DNA from: Acidobacteriota bacterium
GTDB taxonomy: Bacteria > Acidobacteriota > Vicinamibacteria > Vicinamibacterales > JAFNAJ01
Length of the DNA stretch: 64,000 bases
Assembly (NCBI GenBank): GCA_023384575.1
Contig: JAHDVP010000021.1
Span: 1-64,000 of the forward strand
Direction: 5' to 3'
The position numbers and the translations under genes are program-made. Of the stretch, positions 35,504-47,765 are shown piece after piece. Every line of letters starts with the position of its first letter. Positions within the stretch are counted from its first letter, which is position 1. The notes below the pieces were generated by a model that saw only the letters and a list, made by a program, of their open reading frames with translations, did not search any database and had not been told where the DNA came from.

Positions 35504-38253
35504 TACCTCGGTTGTTCCGCCGCCAGGCTCGAGGAGTAGAGGAGCGGCCGGCTCCACAGGCTGTCGAGTCCCTCGAGGATGTCCGAGGCCCAACCGAAGA
35601 CGTCACGACCGGCGACGACCCGACGCAGCACGCTCATTCGCTCGGCCTGCTCCTCGACGGGCATGTCGATGGCGCGCGCGAGCGCGGCGGCGAAGCCGTC
35701 CGTGTCGTACGGGTTGATGATCAGGGCCCGCCCCAGCTCGTGCGCAGCGCCGGCCAGTTCGCTCAGCACCAGCACTCCCGCCAGATCGTCGCGCGACGCG
35801 ACGAACTCCTTCGCCACCAGGTTCATGCCGTCGTGCAGCGAGCTGACGACGCAGAAGCGGGCCATCCGGTAGAGCGCCACGAGGCTGCGGATGGGCAACG
35901 CCCGCTTGTGGTAGAACACGGGCGGTGAACCACCCGCCACACGGTGGCGGGCGTTGATCTCCCTCACCCGCTGGTCGATCTCGGCCTCGATGGCGCTGTA
36001 ACTCTCGAGCTCCGAGCGTGAGGGCACGCCCACCTGCACGAAGGTCAGCCGCCCACGCAGGTCGGGCCGCTGCTCGAACAGGCGGTCGAGTGCGGTCAGC
36101 CGCTCGGGGATGCCCTTCGTGTAGTCGAGGCGATCGACGCCCACACCGAGAATGGGAGCGGTGAGGCCGAATTCGCCAACCAGCCGCCGGTGCTCGTCCG
36201 CGAGCCCCGGGTCGCCGCCAAGTTGCTGGATCCGGTCGTAGTCGACGCCAATCGGGACCGAGACGACGGTCGTGCGCCGCTGATGGAATCTCACGACGGT
36301 CGCGTTCTCCTCGACCTCGCAGTCGAGCTCGTCCTGAGCCGCCAGCAGGAAGTTCCGCCGGTCGCGCTCCACCTGGAACGCGAGCAGGTCGTTGGCGAGC
36401 AAACCGGCGAGCATCTCGCGCCGCCAGGGACAGATGCGCAGCCGATCCGGCGAGGGCCAGGGGATGTGCCAGAAGAGCGCCGTCCTCGCGTCCTGTCGCC
36501 GAGCGCGCAGTCGAGGGGCGACGAGCGCCAGGTGGTAGTCCTGGATGAAGACCGGCGTGGCCGGATCGGCGAGCTCGTGGTGGATGGCCTCCGCGAACTG
36601 GTCGTTCACGAGCTGGTAAGCCTCCCAGTCCGCGCTGCGAAAGGCCGGGCGCACGTCGACCACGTGACAGAGCGGCCAGAGCCCCTCGTTGGCGAACCCG
36701 CCGTAGTACCGGGCGAATGTCTCCTCGCCGATCCAGATGCGCCGCAGCGAGTAGGTCGGGCGCTCGGGAGGCACGGCCACGTGGTCGCGGGCGTCGACGA
36801 CAGCCCGATCGGCCGACCCACTGCCGTGGGCGATCCAGACCCCCCCGCGCTCGCGCATCAGCGCATCGAGGGCCACGGCCACGCCTCCGGCTGTCGGAGG
36901 ACAGTGAACCGAGCCATCGTCCTGGTACGTGTGCACGTAGGGTTCACGGTTCGACACGACGACCAGCGGCTTGCGCGTGCGGGGCCCGATTTCGCCGCTT
37001 CGCTTGAGCGCGGCGCGAAACAGCACCGGGCCCACCGCCTCGTGCAGCGCGACCAGCGTCACGGCCAGCGCCTGGACCTGCGTGCCCCAGCCGGGGAACT
37101 CCGCGGCGACCAGCGACGCGAACCCGAGCGTGATCCCGGCCTGCGAGACGAGGCCCGTCCAGTTCCTCGTGGCCCAGGCCTCCAACCCGCCCAGCCAGCG
37201 GCCGAGCCGCGTGCCCGCAACCAGCAAGCCGGCCCTCAGTACGCTGACGAACAGCGCCAGACCGCCGACCGCCATGAGCGCGACGAGGTCGACCGAAGCC
37301 CCCGCCGTGACGAAGAACACGACGAACACCGGCAACGATCCCCGCGCGATGGCCACGCGGAGCGCGTCGCCCTCGGGCCGTGCCACGTTGCTCACCACGA
37401 AACCCGCCGTCAGCCCTGCCAGGATCGGTTCGAAGCCCAGGAGTGTGCCGACCTGGCTGAGGAGCACGCAGGCCGCCAGGAGGGCCAGTGTGAGCTCTTG
37501 CCCGACCACCCGCAGGTAGATCGTGAAGCCGGCCCCGACGAGCGCGCCGAAGGCCATCGATCCGGCCATCGTCCAAGCCAGCTGCAGCAGGAGGCCGGTC
37601 TCGGCGCGGACCGCCAGGGCCCAACGGGCACCTTCCATCGAGACCGCAAAGGCGAGCACCAGGAGCAGGTCGGCCACGACCGTCGTGACGAGCACCAGCT
37701 CGCTGAGCGGTCCCCGCGCGCGGCTGTCGGCGATGACCGCGATGCTCACGATCGGCGAGAAGCTCACGGTCACGGCGGCGACCACCGCCGCAGCGGACAG
37801 TCGCAGCCCACCGGTGGCCTCTGGCAGCAGCGGCAACCACGGCCAGACGAGCCAGAACGTGGCGAGCAGTCCGACGAACACGACGCCGACCGTCGAGACG
37901 CTCATCCACAGCATCCCGGCCGCCTTCCGCCGCAGGCGATCCACGTTCAATTCGAGGCCGGCGATGAAGGCGATGAGCGCGATGGCGATGCCGCTGAGCA
38001 ACAGAAGATCACGGGCCATCGGGCGCGTGATGAGGTTGGCCACGCTCGGCCCGCAGACGAGCCCGAAGAGCAGATACCCGGTCAACCGTGGCAGGCCGAC
38101 CCGTCGCGTGAGATCACCGGCCACGACGGCCGCCACGAGCGCGAAGCCCATCGCGAGCGCCGCCCCGTGGGCGTCGGGTGTCCTGCCTTCGCCCAGCGCG
38201 CGCAGCCCCACCACCGCGCCGACGACGAGGGCCAGCGCCCCAAGGCGCCTCAT
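35503..38253 (-). CDS. Fusion: CPA2-type cation/proton antiporter + trehalose-6-phosphate synthase (OtsA)
   Basis: A 916-residue single reading frame. Residues 1-413 form a complete CPA2 antiporter with about 12-13 membrane segments, a conserved membrane aspartate (Asp 195 in VVADLLLVLAF) and the family's final helix (LHEAVGPVLFRAALKRSG). After a linker of about ten residues, 428-916 form a complete GT20 OtsA. It has VSNREP (434-439), GGVAVALD, QDYHL (571-575), FWHIPWPSPDRL, VDRLDYTKG (706-714, with the Arg and Lys that hold phosphate) and DGMNLVAKEF. OtsA joins nucleotide-glucose and glucose-6-phosphate in the cytosol. The start overlaps the preceding antiporter stop (ATGA). No ATG lies near the junction, and the next in-frame Met (466) is inside OtsA. 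OtsA stands where Kef proteins carry a regulatory domain. Confidence 0.92.
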   Translation of the reverse strand: MRRLGALALVVGAVVGLRALGEGRTPDAHGAALAMGFALVAAVVAGDLTRRVGLPRLTGYLLFGLVCGPSVANLITRPMARDLLLLSGIAIALIAFIAGLELNVDRLRRKAAGMLWMSVSTVGVVFVGLLATFWLVWPWLPLLPEATGGLRLSAAAVVAAVTVSFSPIVSIAVIADSRARGPLSELVLVTTVVADLLLVLAFAVSMEGARWALAVRAETGLLLQLAWTMAGSMAFGALVGAGFTIYLRVVGQELTLALLAACVLLSQVGTLLGFEPILAGLTAGFVVSNVARPEGDALRVAIARGSLPVFVVFFVTAGASVDLVALMAVGGLALFVSVLRAGLLVAGTRLGRWLGGLEAWATRNWTGLVSQAGITLGFASLVAAEFPGWGTQVQALAVTLVALHEAVGPVLFRAALKRSGEIGPRTRKPLVVVSNREPYVHTYQDDGSVHCPPTAGGVAVALDALMRERGGVWIAHGSGSADRAVVDARDHVAVPPERPTYSLRRIWIGEETFARYYGGFANEGLWPLCHVVDVRPAFRSADWEAYQLVNDQFAEAIHHELADPATPVFIQDYHLALVAPRLRARRQDARTALFWHIPWPSPDRLRICPWRREMLAGLLANDLLAFQVERDRRNFLLAAQDELDCEVEENATVVRFHQRRTTVVSVPIGVDYDRIQQLGGDPGLADEHRRLVGEFGLTAPILGVGVDRLDYTKGIPERLTALDRLFEQRPDLRGRLTFVQVGVPSRSELESYSAIEAEIDQRVREINARHRVAGGSPPVFYHKRALPIRSLVALYRMARFCVVSSLHDGMNLVAKEFVASRDDLAGVLVLSELAGAAHELGRALIINPYDTDGFAAALARAIDMPVEEQAERMSVLRRVVAGRDVFGWASDILEGLDSLWSRPLLYSSSLAAEQPR

Positions 38254-39437
38254 GGCTCGTCTGCCCCAAGAGGCAGCAGCCAGAGCGCCAGCAGCTCGCT
38301 CAGCAGGGAGCCCAGGGCGACGACCGCCAGGACGAGTCCCCCCACTGCCGGGTCCGTCACCTGGTGCACGTTGAGCGCAAAGGCGATGCCGATGACACCT
38401 GGCGCCACCAGGAAGACACCCAGGTTGGCGGGCACATCGTGCCCGACCATGCGCGCGGCCAGCCGGCCGCCTGCAAGCTTGCCGATCAGCCGGGCGAGGA
38501 CGAACACGACGGTCAACGCCAGGACCCACCAGCTGAACGAGATCGTGGCTCCGGCGAGAATGAGCACGAGCACCACGACCGGATGCTGGATCGTCGCGAG
38601 CTGGCCCCGCAGACGTTCGTGGCCGCCGCCGGGGGCCCACGACCAGAAGAGGCCTGCCGCCATCCCCGCAAGCAGCGTCGACAGCCCCAGGTACGCCGCG
38701 CCTCCGCCGATGAGCAGCAGCATGCCGGCGACGAAGGCGATGCGTTCGGCGTCGCCTGCGCCCGCGTTGAGCAGGAGCCACGTCGCCCAGGCGACGACGA
38801 GACCGAGCCCGACGGTGGCGCCGACGAGCGCCAGGGCCATCCATGGCGTCGCGTCGCGTGTGACGCCGAGCAGCACGCCGCCCACGACGATTGGCAGCAC
38901 GTCGTCGAGGTCGGCGATCCGCGTGGCCAGTTGATGCCGCGGGGCGCGCGAGATCTCGGCGGCCCCGGCCGACGAGGCCGCAGCCGTGACGGCGAGCGCG
39001 ACGACCAGCAGCGTCACGGGAGCCGAGAGCCCATCGCCGGCCAGGGCGAACCACGCGCCGAACACGCCCGCCACGAGGGCCAGCGTCGTGGTCGTTTCTG
39101 CAGCCGACGCCAGGAACAGGCGCCGATCGATGCGGCTCCGCACGCCAAGACCAAGTCCCACGAACACGCCGAGCGCCGCGAGACCGATCGAGACGAGCGG
39201 CGAGGCGTGGGCGAGGACCGGTACCGAGAGCAGATTCAGGCCGCCCGGGCCCAGCATCATGCCGAGGGGGACGAAGACGATCGCCGGCGCGGCCGCTGGC
39301 GCGAGTCCGAGGGCCGCCCGGCTCCGGAGCAGCACGTCGAGGCGGGTCGGCGCCGGTGGAGACTCCCGGGGCAGGACCCGGGCGTCGAGCGGGTCGCGTC
39401 CTCCGACCTCTCGCGAAGGGCCGAACTCGGGCCTCAC
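38250..39437 (-). CDS. CPA2-like cation/proton antiporter
   Basis: A 395-residue membrane protein with a cytosolic N-terminal tail of about 40 residues and about ten hydrophobic segments. The paired acidic residues expected in the ion-binding helix are in IADLDDVLPIVVGGVLLG (Asp 178 and 179). The last half includes ARMVGHDVPANLGVFLVAPG. It probably exchanges sodium or potassium for protons. It begins at a GTG overlapping the treY stop (GTGA), and its own stop overlaps the start of the antiporter-OtsA fusion. The pair could form a heterodimer, since these transporters work as dimers. Ion selectivity cannot be read. Confidence 0.8.
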   Translation of the reverse strand: MRPEFGPSREVGGRDPLDARVLPRESPPAPTRLDVLLRSRAALGLAPAAAPAIVFVPLGMMLGPGGLNLLSVPVLAHASPLVSIGLAALGVFVGLGLGVRSRIDRRLFLASAAETTTTLALVAGVFGAWFALAGDGLSAPVTLLVVALAVTAAASSAGAAEISRAPRHQLATRIADLDDVLPIVVGGVLLGVTRDATPWMALALVGATVGLGLVVAWATWLLLNAGAGDAERIAFVAGMLLLIGGGAAYLGLSTLLAGMAAGLFWSWAPGGGHERLRGQLATIQHPVVVLVLILAGATISFSWWVLALTVVFVLARLIGKLAGGRLAARMVGHDVPANLGVFLVAPGVIGIAFALNVHQVTDPAVGGLVLAVVALGSLLSELLALWLLPLGADEP

Positions 39438-42421
39438 GGCGAGCCGGAGCCCCCCGCGGCGACGAGCAGAGCCACCGGGGCCACGCGGAGCGCTTCGCCG
39501 ACGAACAGCCACGACTCGTCCCGCCCCTGGGTGCGGCGCAGCCGTTCGCCGGTCAGCACGTTGACGAACTCCTGTCCGGGCAGCGCATCGGGCAGCAGCA
39601 CGCGGGAGGTCTTCCAATCGGTGCTTCGAGGCCAGCGTGCCTCGGCCCCGGCGAGCGTGGCAACGAAGCGGGGCACCACCGCGACGAGGGCCCGGGACCC
39701 GCTCACACGCGCCATCGCCACGACGTCGGCAGGGAGCGGCACATCGACCGCGAGGGGGACGTAGTCGCCAAGCAGGAACAGCTCGGGGTGGGCCCGACGC
39801 AACCGGAGACCGACGCTCGTGACGAGGAGCTTGATCCGCCCGTCCTCCCACCGTTCGGCCAGCTCGGCGACGCGCGCCGTGTCCTCGTCCGCGACCGGCT
39901 GCAGGGACGTGAGCCGATCGATCAGCGGGGCCAGTTCATCGAGCAGAGCCTGCCGGTGCGCGAAGTCGACGGGCCGCCGGTTGTCCGGGTCGACCAGCCG
40001 CAGGTCCCAGAGCTCGTTGCCCTGGTAGACGTCGGCCACGCCCGGCGACGCCATCTTCAGGACCAGTTGCGCGAGCGAGTTCACCATGCCGAGTGCGGCC
40101 ACGCGTCGCGCAAACGGCAGGAACGAGGAGAAGAAGCGGCCGCGACCGAGGTCGAGCAGGACACGGTCGACGTACCGGCTCACGGCTTCGTCGTAAGGCT
40201 GATTCGGACGGATCCAGCTCGTGTGCAGCTTGGCCTCCTTGATCGCCTTGTGCATGTACTCGCGGATGCGCTCGACGAAGGTGCCCGGCGGCGGGGCGGC
40301 GCTCGTGAAGCCGGGTGGCCAGCAGCCGACCAGCACCTGGAAGAAGCGGTATTCATCGTTGCGATCGGGCGCCCATTCATCCTCGACGCGCGCGCGGCAG
40401 TCGGCTGTGGCCCGCACCCATGTCGAGAGCGCCTTGCGCCACTCGGCCGGCAATTCGGACAGCACGTCGATTCGTGCCCGGACGTCCTCGCCGAGCTTCG
40501 TATCGTGGGTGGCGGTCGTGATCAGCTCGAACGGCCAATCGCGCAGCCTCGCCGCGTTCTGGGCATGGAACTCGTCGACCTCGCAGCCCCATCGGTCGGG
40601 CTCGCCACCGACCTCGTTGAGCGATACGAGCACGTTGTAGCGATAGAAGGCCGTATCCTCGATGCCCTTGGCCTGCACGGGTCCGGTGTACTGCTGGAAG
40701 CGCATGGCGAAGGCCCGGCGCCGCTCGAAGGTGGCTTCGTCAGTGGTGGCGAACGGGTCGCCCTGCGCGTCGTCGGGCGACGCCGCCAGCCTCGGGAGCA
40801 GGACCGCCCGCAGGAAGTCGAAGATCGACGCCTCCATCGCCGGGTTGCGCCGGCGAGCGAGATCCAGCGCGCGATCGACCACGGCGGCATCGTCGGCGGT
40901 CCAGCCGGCGTCGTTCACGTACGTCCGGTAGACCGGGAAGCACGCGACCACCTCACGCAGGACGTCGCGCAAGCTGTTCAGCGTGAAGTCGCGCGAGTGC
41001 CTGTTGCTCTCGGTCATCCGATCGAGCTCGTGCGCGAGCACGTTGAGCTCGCTCGCCATCGACGTGCTCATGATGAGCCGCTTGCTGTGGTACGCGACCT
41101 CGGGGAACGGCTGTGCCCGTCTCGTGAACTTGACGTAGGCTCGCGTCAGGAGCCTGGCGTGAGCGCGACGGACGAACAGCCCGTTGACGGCGTTGAGGTA
41201 GGTGTACCCCGTCGTGCCGTGCACCGCCCAGTCGCGTGACAGGCTCTCGCGATCGGTGAGGATCTTCTCCGCGACGACGTAGAGCGGGTGGCCGCCGTGT
41301 TCGGCCGGTCTGGCTCCCGTCGAGTCGGGCGCCAGTCCCTGGAGGTGCTGGAAGTACGTCGTCGGGTCGTAGAGGCCGTCGGCGTGGTCGATCCTGACGC
41401 CGGTCACGGCGCGCTCGCGAATCAGTTTCGCGAGCAGCGCGTGTGTCGGCCCGAACACGCTCGGATCCTCGACCCGAAGGCCGCCGAGCTCGTTCACATC
41501 GAAGAAACGGCGGTAGTTGACCTCGTGGGCCGCGGTGCGCCAGTACGCCAGCCGGTAGGCCTGGACCTCGAGCAGCTCGTGGAGCAGGTCGAAGCTCTCG
41601 GGGCGCGACGGGTCGCCGTTGGCGTGAACGATCGCGCGCTCGATGTGAGCGATGATGTCACTCGACTCGGCGGTGAGACGCTGGAGCCGCTCGCGTAGCA
41701 CCTCCTTCTCGCGCCGGCGTTCGGCAATGCGCTCGGGGTCGCGTTCGGTGTAGGCCGGCAGGTTGTGCAGACCCGTCAGGATGCTCAGGAACTCCCTCAC
41801 GTGCGGGTGGTCCTCGCCGAGCGTCGAGGTGAGACCGTCGAGGCCGTGCCGGAGAACGATGGGGGCCCGCCTGGGGTTGATCGGCAGCTCGGTCTCCCAG
41901 TAGCGGAGGACCAGTGCGCCCCCCTCGTAGGCCAGCCTGAGCTCTCCTCGCTCGAGCACGCGACCGTATTGATCGCCCAGCAGGGGAAGCAGGACCTTTC
42001 CCTGGAGATCGACCTTGACGGGATCCCAGTCGATGTCGAAGTAGTGGGCGTACGCCGAACACGATCCGTTCTCGAGGACGTCGCGCCAGTACGGGTTCGA
42101 CGCCGGGTCGACGCCCATGTGGTTGGGCACGAAGTCGACGAGGTGTCCCATGCCGGCTTCCCGCAGGCCGTCCATGAGCGCCTGGAAGTCCTCGGCCGTG
42201 CCGAGCTCCGGATTCAGCTGGTTGTGGTCGACGACGTCGTACCCGTGCCCGCTGCCTGGTCGCGCCTTGAGGAACGGCGACGAGTAGAAGGCGCCGGCAC
42301 CGAGGCGTGCGAGGTAGGGCACGAGGGTCCGCGCCGACTGGAACGTCAGCCCGCCGTAGAACTGCATGCGGTAGGTGCCCGAAGGGAAAGCGAACATGCG
42401 CTCGTCGGAGCGGGACTGCAT
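39434..42421 (-). CDS. treY: Maltooligosyltrehalose synthase
   Basis: A 995-residue GH13 enzyme that turns the reducing-end glucose of a maltodextrin into a terminal trehalose unit. The start of the barrel is TYRMQFYGGLTFQSAR, then FVPNHMGV, the catalytic aspartate in VTGVRIDHADGLYDP, the acid in YVVAEKILTDRE and, near the C-terminus, LVLKMASPGVADVYQGNELWDL. All are hallmarks of TreY. It is longer than the archaeal enzymes (about 720), as in many Gram-negative bacteria. The N-terminus could also start at the ATG nine codons later. It is followed by treZ upstream and an antiporter gene downstream. Confidence 0.95.
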   Translation of the reverse strand: MQSRSDERMFAFPSGTYRMQFYGGLTFQSARTLVPYLARLGAGAFYSSPFLKARPGSGHGYDVVDHNQLNPELGTAEDFQALMDGLREAGMGHLVDFVPNHMGVDPASNPYWRDVLENGSCSAYAHYFDIDWDPVKVDLQGKVLLPLLGDQYGRVLERGELRLAYEGGALVLRYWETELPINPRRAPIVLRHGLDGLTSTLGEDHPHVREFLSILTGLHNLPAYTERDPERIAERRREKEVLRERLQRLTAESSDIIAHIERAIVHANGDPSRPESFDLLHELLEVQAYRLAYWRTAAHEVNYRRFFDVNELGGLRVEDPSVFGPTHALLAKLIRERAVTGVRIDHADGLYDPTTYFQHLQGLAPDSTGARPAEHGGHPLYVVAEKILTDRESLSRDWAVHGTTGYTYLNAVNGLFVRRAHARLLTRAYVKFTRRAQPFPEVAYHSKRLIMSTSMASELNVLAHELDRMTESNRHSRDFTLNSLRDVLREVVACFPVYRTYVNDAGWTADDAAVVDRALDLARRRNPAMEASIFDFLRAVLLPRLAASPDDAQGDPFATTDEATFERRRAFAMRFQQYTGPVQAKGIEDTAFYRYNVLVSLNEVGGEPDRWGCEVDEFHAQNAARLRDWPFELITTATHDTKLGEDVRARIDVLSELPAEWRKALSTWVRATADCRARVEDEWAPDRNDEYRFFQVLVGCWPPGFTSAAPPPGTFVERIREYMHKAIKEAKLHTSWIRPNQPYDEAVSRYVDRVLLDLGRGRFFSSFLPFARRVAALGMVNSLAQLVLKMASPGVADVYQGNELWDLRLVDPDNRRPVDFAHRQALLDELAPLIDRLTSLQPVADEDTARVAELAERWEDGRIKLLVTSVGLRLRRAHPELFLLGDYVPLAVDVPLPADVVAMARVSGSRALVAVVPRFVATLAGAEARWPRSTDWKTSRVLLPDALPGQEFVNVLTGERLRRTQGRDESWLFVGEALRVAPVALLVAAGGSGSP

Positions 42422-42427
42422 GCGGTA

Positions 42428-42433
42428 GATATA
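42428..42433 (-). promoter_or_regulatory. Possible internal -10 element (TATATC) before treY
   Basis: On the minus strand TATATC directly follows the treZ stop codon and ends 6 bases before the treY ATG. This is the only A/T-rich patch around, and the treY start has no clear ribosome site. It may drive a sub-operon of treY, antiporter and antiporter-OtsA. No -35 match was found. Confidence 0.25.
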
Positions 42434-44388
42434 TCAGCTATTGCTTCGTGGAGCGTCGGCTTCGAGGATGATGGCGCCGGGGCGACGGAAGTGCGCGACC
42501 GGTCCCGTCAGATGGGCCTCGAGGGGCGGCGGTGTCGGGTCTGGGCAGAACGTCCCATCCTCCGTCGACAGGACGAGCGCCCATGGCGGCGCTTGTGCCG
42601 GAAACCACGCCCTGGCCGCGCGAACGAGCGGGGCGCCGTCGGTACGCCCCGCACCCGTCAGGCGGATCAGCGCGAGCAGGAGAGTCCCGTCGATCCCCTG
42701 CCTCAGCACGCCCACCGCGCCCTCGTCGAGCGCCGTCGCGACGAACCGCCACGGTGCGGGCGATGCGTCGGCCGGGCCGACCCGCCACGGTCCCCGGCAC
42801 CCGGGGTGCGACCGTCGGAGAACGAGCAGGGCGCGGTACAGGCGGACGACGCCCGCATGCGGTTCGCGGTCCCGTTCTGCCCAATCGAGCCGACTTCCGG
42901 CAAATGTCTCCTCGCTCTGCGGATCCGGGATGCGCTCGCGCACATCTGGCGACGAGAAGGCCGCGAAGTGACGGAACTCGTGGCGGCGCCCCTCCGTCAC
43001 GAGCCGACCGAGCTCCGGGCCATGATCGGTGAAGAAGCGGAACGGCGAAGTGGCAGCCCACTCCTGGCCCATGAAGAGGAGCGGCGTCTGCGGCGCGACG
43101 AGCAGGAGCGCACTCGCCGCGCGCCACGTCGCGAGGTCGACCTGATGGTGCAGCCGCTCGCCGAACGCGCGGTTGCCGATTTGATCGTGGTTCTGGATGG
43201 CGACGACGAACGCCGTCGGCGGCAGCCCGGCCGGGTCGGTGCCTCGCGGCTCGTCGAGGTGCACTGACGGCTGGCCGGTGAAGAACCACCCCTGCGACAC
43301 CGTCGTGGCGAGATCGGCCGTCGTGCCCGTGAAGTCGCGGTAGTACCCCTCGGCATCGCCTGCGACGTGGCGACGGACCTGGTGATGGAAGTCGTCGGCC
43401 CAGACCGCGTCGAGTCCCCACCCGCCCGCCGCGACGGGCCGCACCATCGTCGCCAGGTTGCGGTGATCTTCGGCGATCACCTGCACGCGCCGACCCGTGA
43501 CGTGGCGCGCCACCGCTTCGCTGAGATCGGCAAGGAAATGACGTGCCGAGTCGTCGACGAGGGCGTGGGTGGCGTCGAGGCGCAGGCCGTCGAGGTGGTA
43601 TTCGTGGAGCCAGTGCAGCGCGTTCTCGATGAGGAATCGGCGTACCTCGTCGCTGCCTTCCGCGTCGAGGTTGATGCCGGCGCCCCAGGGGTTGCGGTGG
43701 ACCGGCGAGAACACGGCCGGGGAGAACGCCGCGAGATACGCCCCGTCGGGACCGAGGTGGTTGTAGACCACGTCGAGGTGGACGGCCAGGCCGCGGTGGT
43801 GCGCCTGGTCGACGAAACGGCGGAAGTCGTCGGGCGTACCGTACGCGCGCGCCGGCGCGAAAAGCGCCGCGCCGTCGTACCCCCAGTTGCGACGCCCGGG
43901 GAAGTCGGCGACCGGCATCACCTCGATGGCCGAGACGCCGAGGTCGACGAGCGCCTCGAGCCGATCGATGGCGGAGGCGAACGTGCCCTGGGGAGTGAAG
44001 GTGCCCAGGTGCAGCTCGTACAGGACGAGATCGGCCAGGTCGATCCCCGTCCACGCCGCGTCGGTCCAGGTGAACGCCTGGGGATCGACGACCTGCGACG
44101 GGCCGTGCACCCCGAGCGGCTGGAACCGCGACGCCGGGTCCGGAAACCACGGCCCCTCGTCCAGCCGATAGCGGTAGAGGGCACCGGCCCCGACGCCGGG
44201 AACGACGACCGAGAACCGCCCCGGGCCCTCTGGCGGGACGTCGAACTCCGGGCCGCCCTCACCGCTCGACTCGATTCTGAGCGTGACGCGCTCGGCCACC
44301 GTCGACCAGAGTCGGAACGTGGTGCCGTCCGCGGTGGGCCACGCACCGTACGACGGTGGCCAGCCAGGGGGCGGGGCGGTGGGCGTCG

Positions 44389-44392
<4 letters not shown>
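42434..44392 (-). CDS. treZ: Malto-oligosyltrehalose trehalohydrolase
   Basis: A 652-residue GH13 enzyme that releases trehalose from the product of TreY. It has an N-terminal beta-sandwich (residues about 15-100, beginning [15 protein letters not shown]) and [16 protein letters not shown]. The barrel signatures are [15 protein letters not shown], the nucleophile in [14 protein letters not shown], the acid in VIAEDHRN and [11 protein letters not shown]. The start codon overlaps the stop of treS-mak (ATGA). It lies next to treY, as usual. Confidence 0.96.
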
Positions 44393-47715
<3,323 letters not shown>

Positions 47716-47765
47716 GTGCGTCCTGCATGGCGGGGGGACGGCCGGCCGCACGCCCCGCGAGGCGT

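Noticed and set aside
36190-38934. A 914-codon plus-strand open frame opposite the antiporter-OtsA fusion
   Set aside because: It is antisense to two clear protein families and is extremely rich in Arg, Glu, His and Gly, as expected for complementary frames in high-GC DNA.
38254-39054. The antiporter-OtsA frame stays open upstream for about 267 more codons
   Set aside because: That stretch is out-of-frame overlap with the bare antiporter gene, is arginine-rich and has no membrane or domain character. The ATG at 38253 with its ATGA overlap is the natural start.
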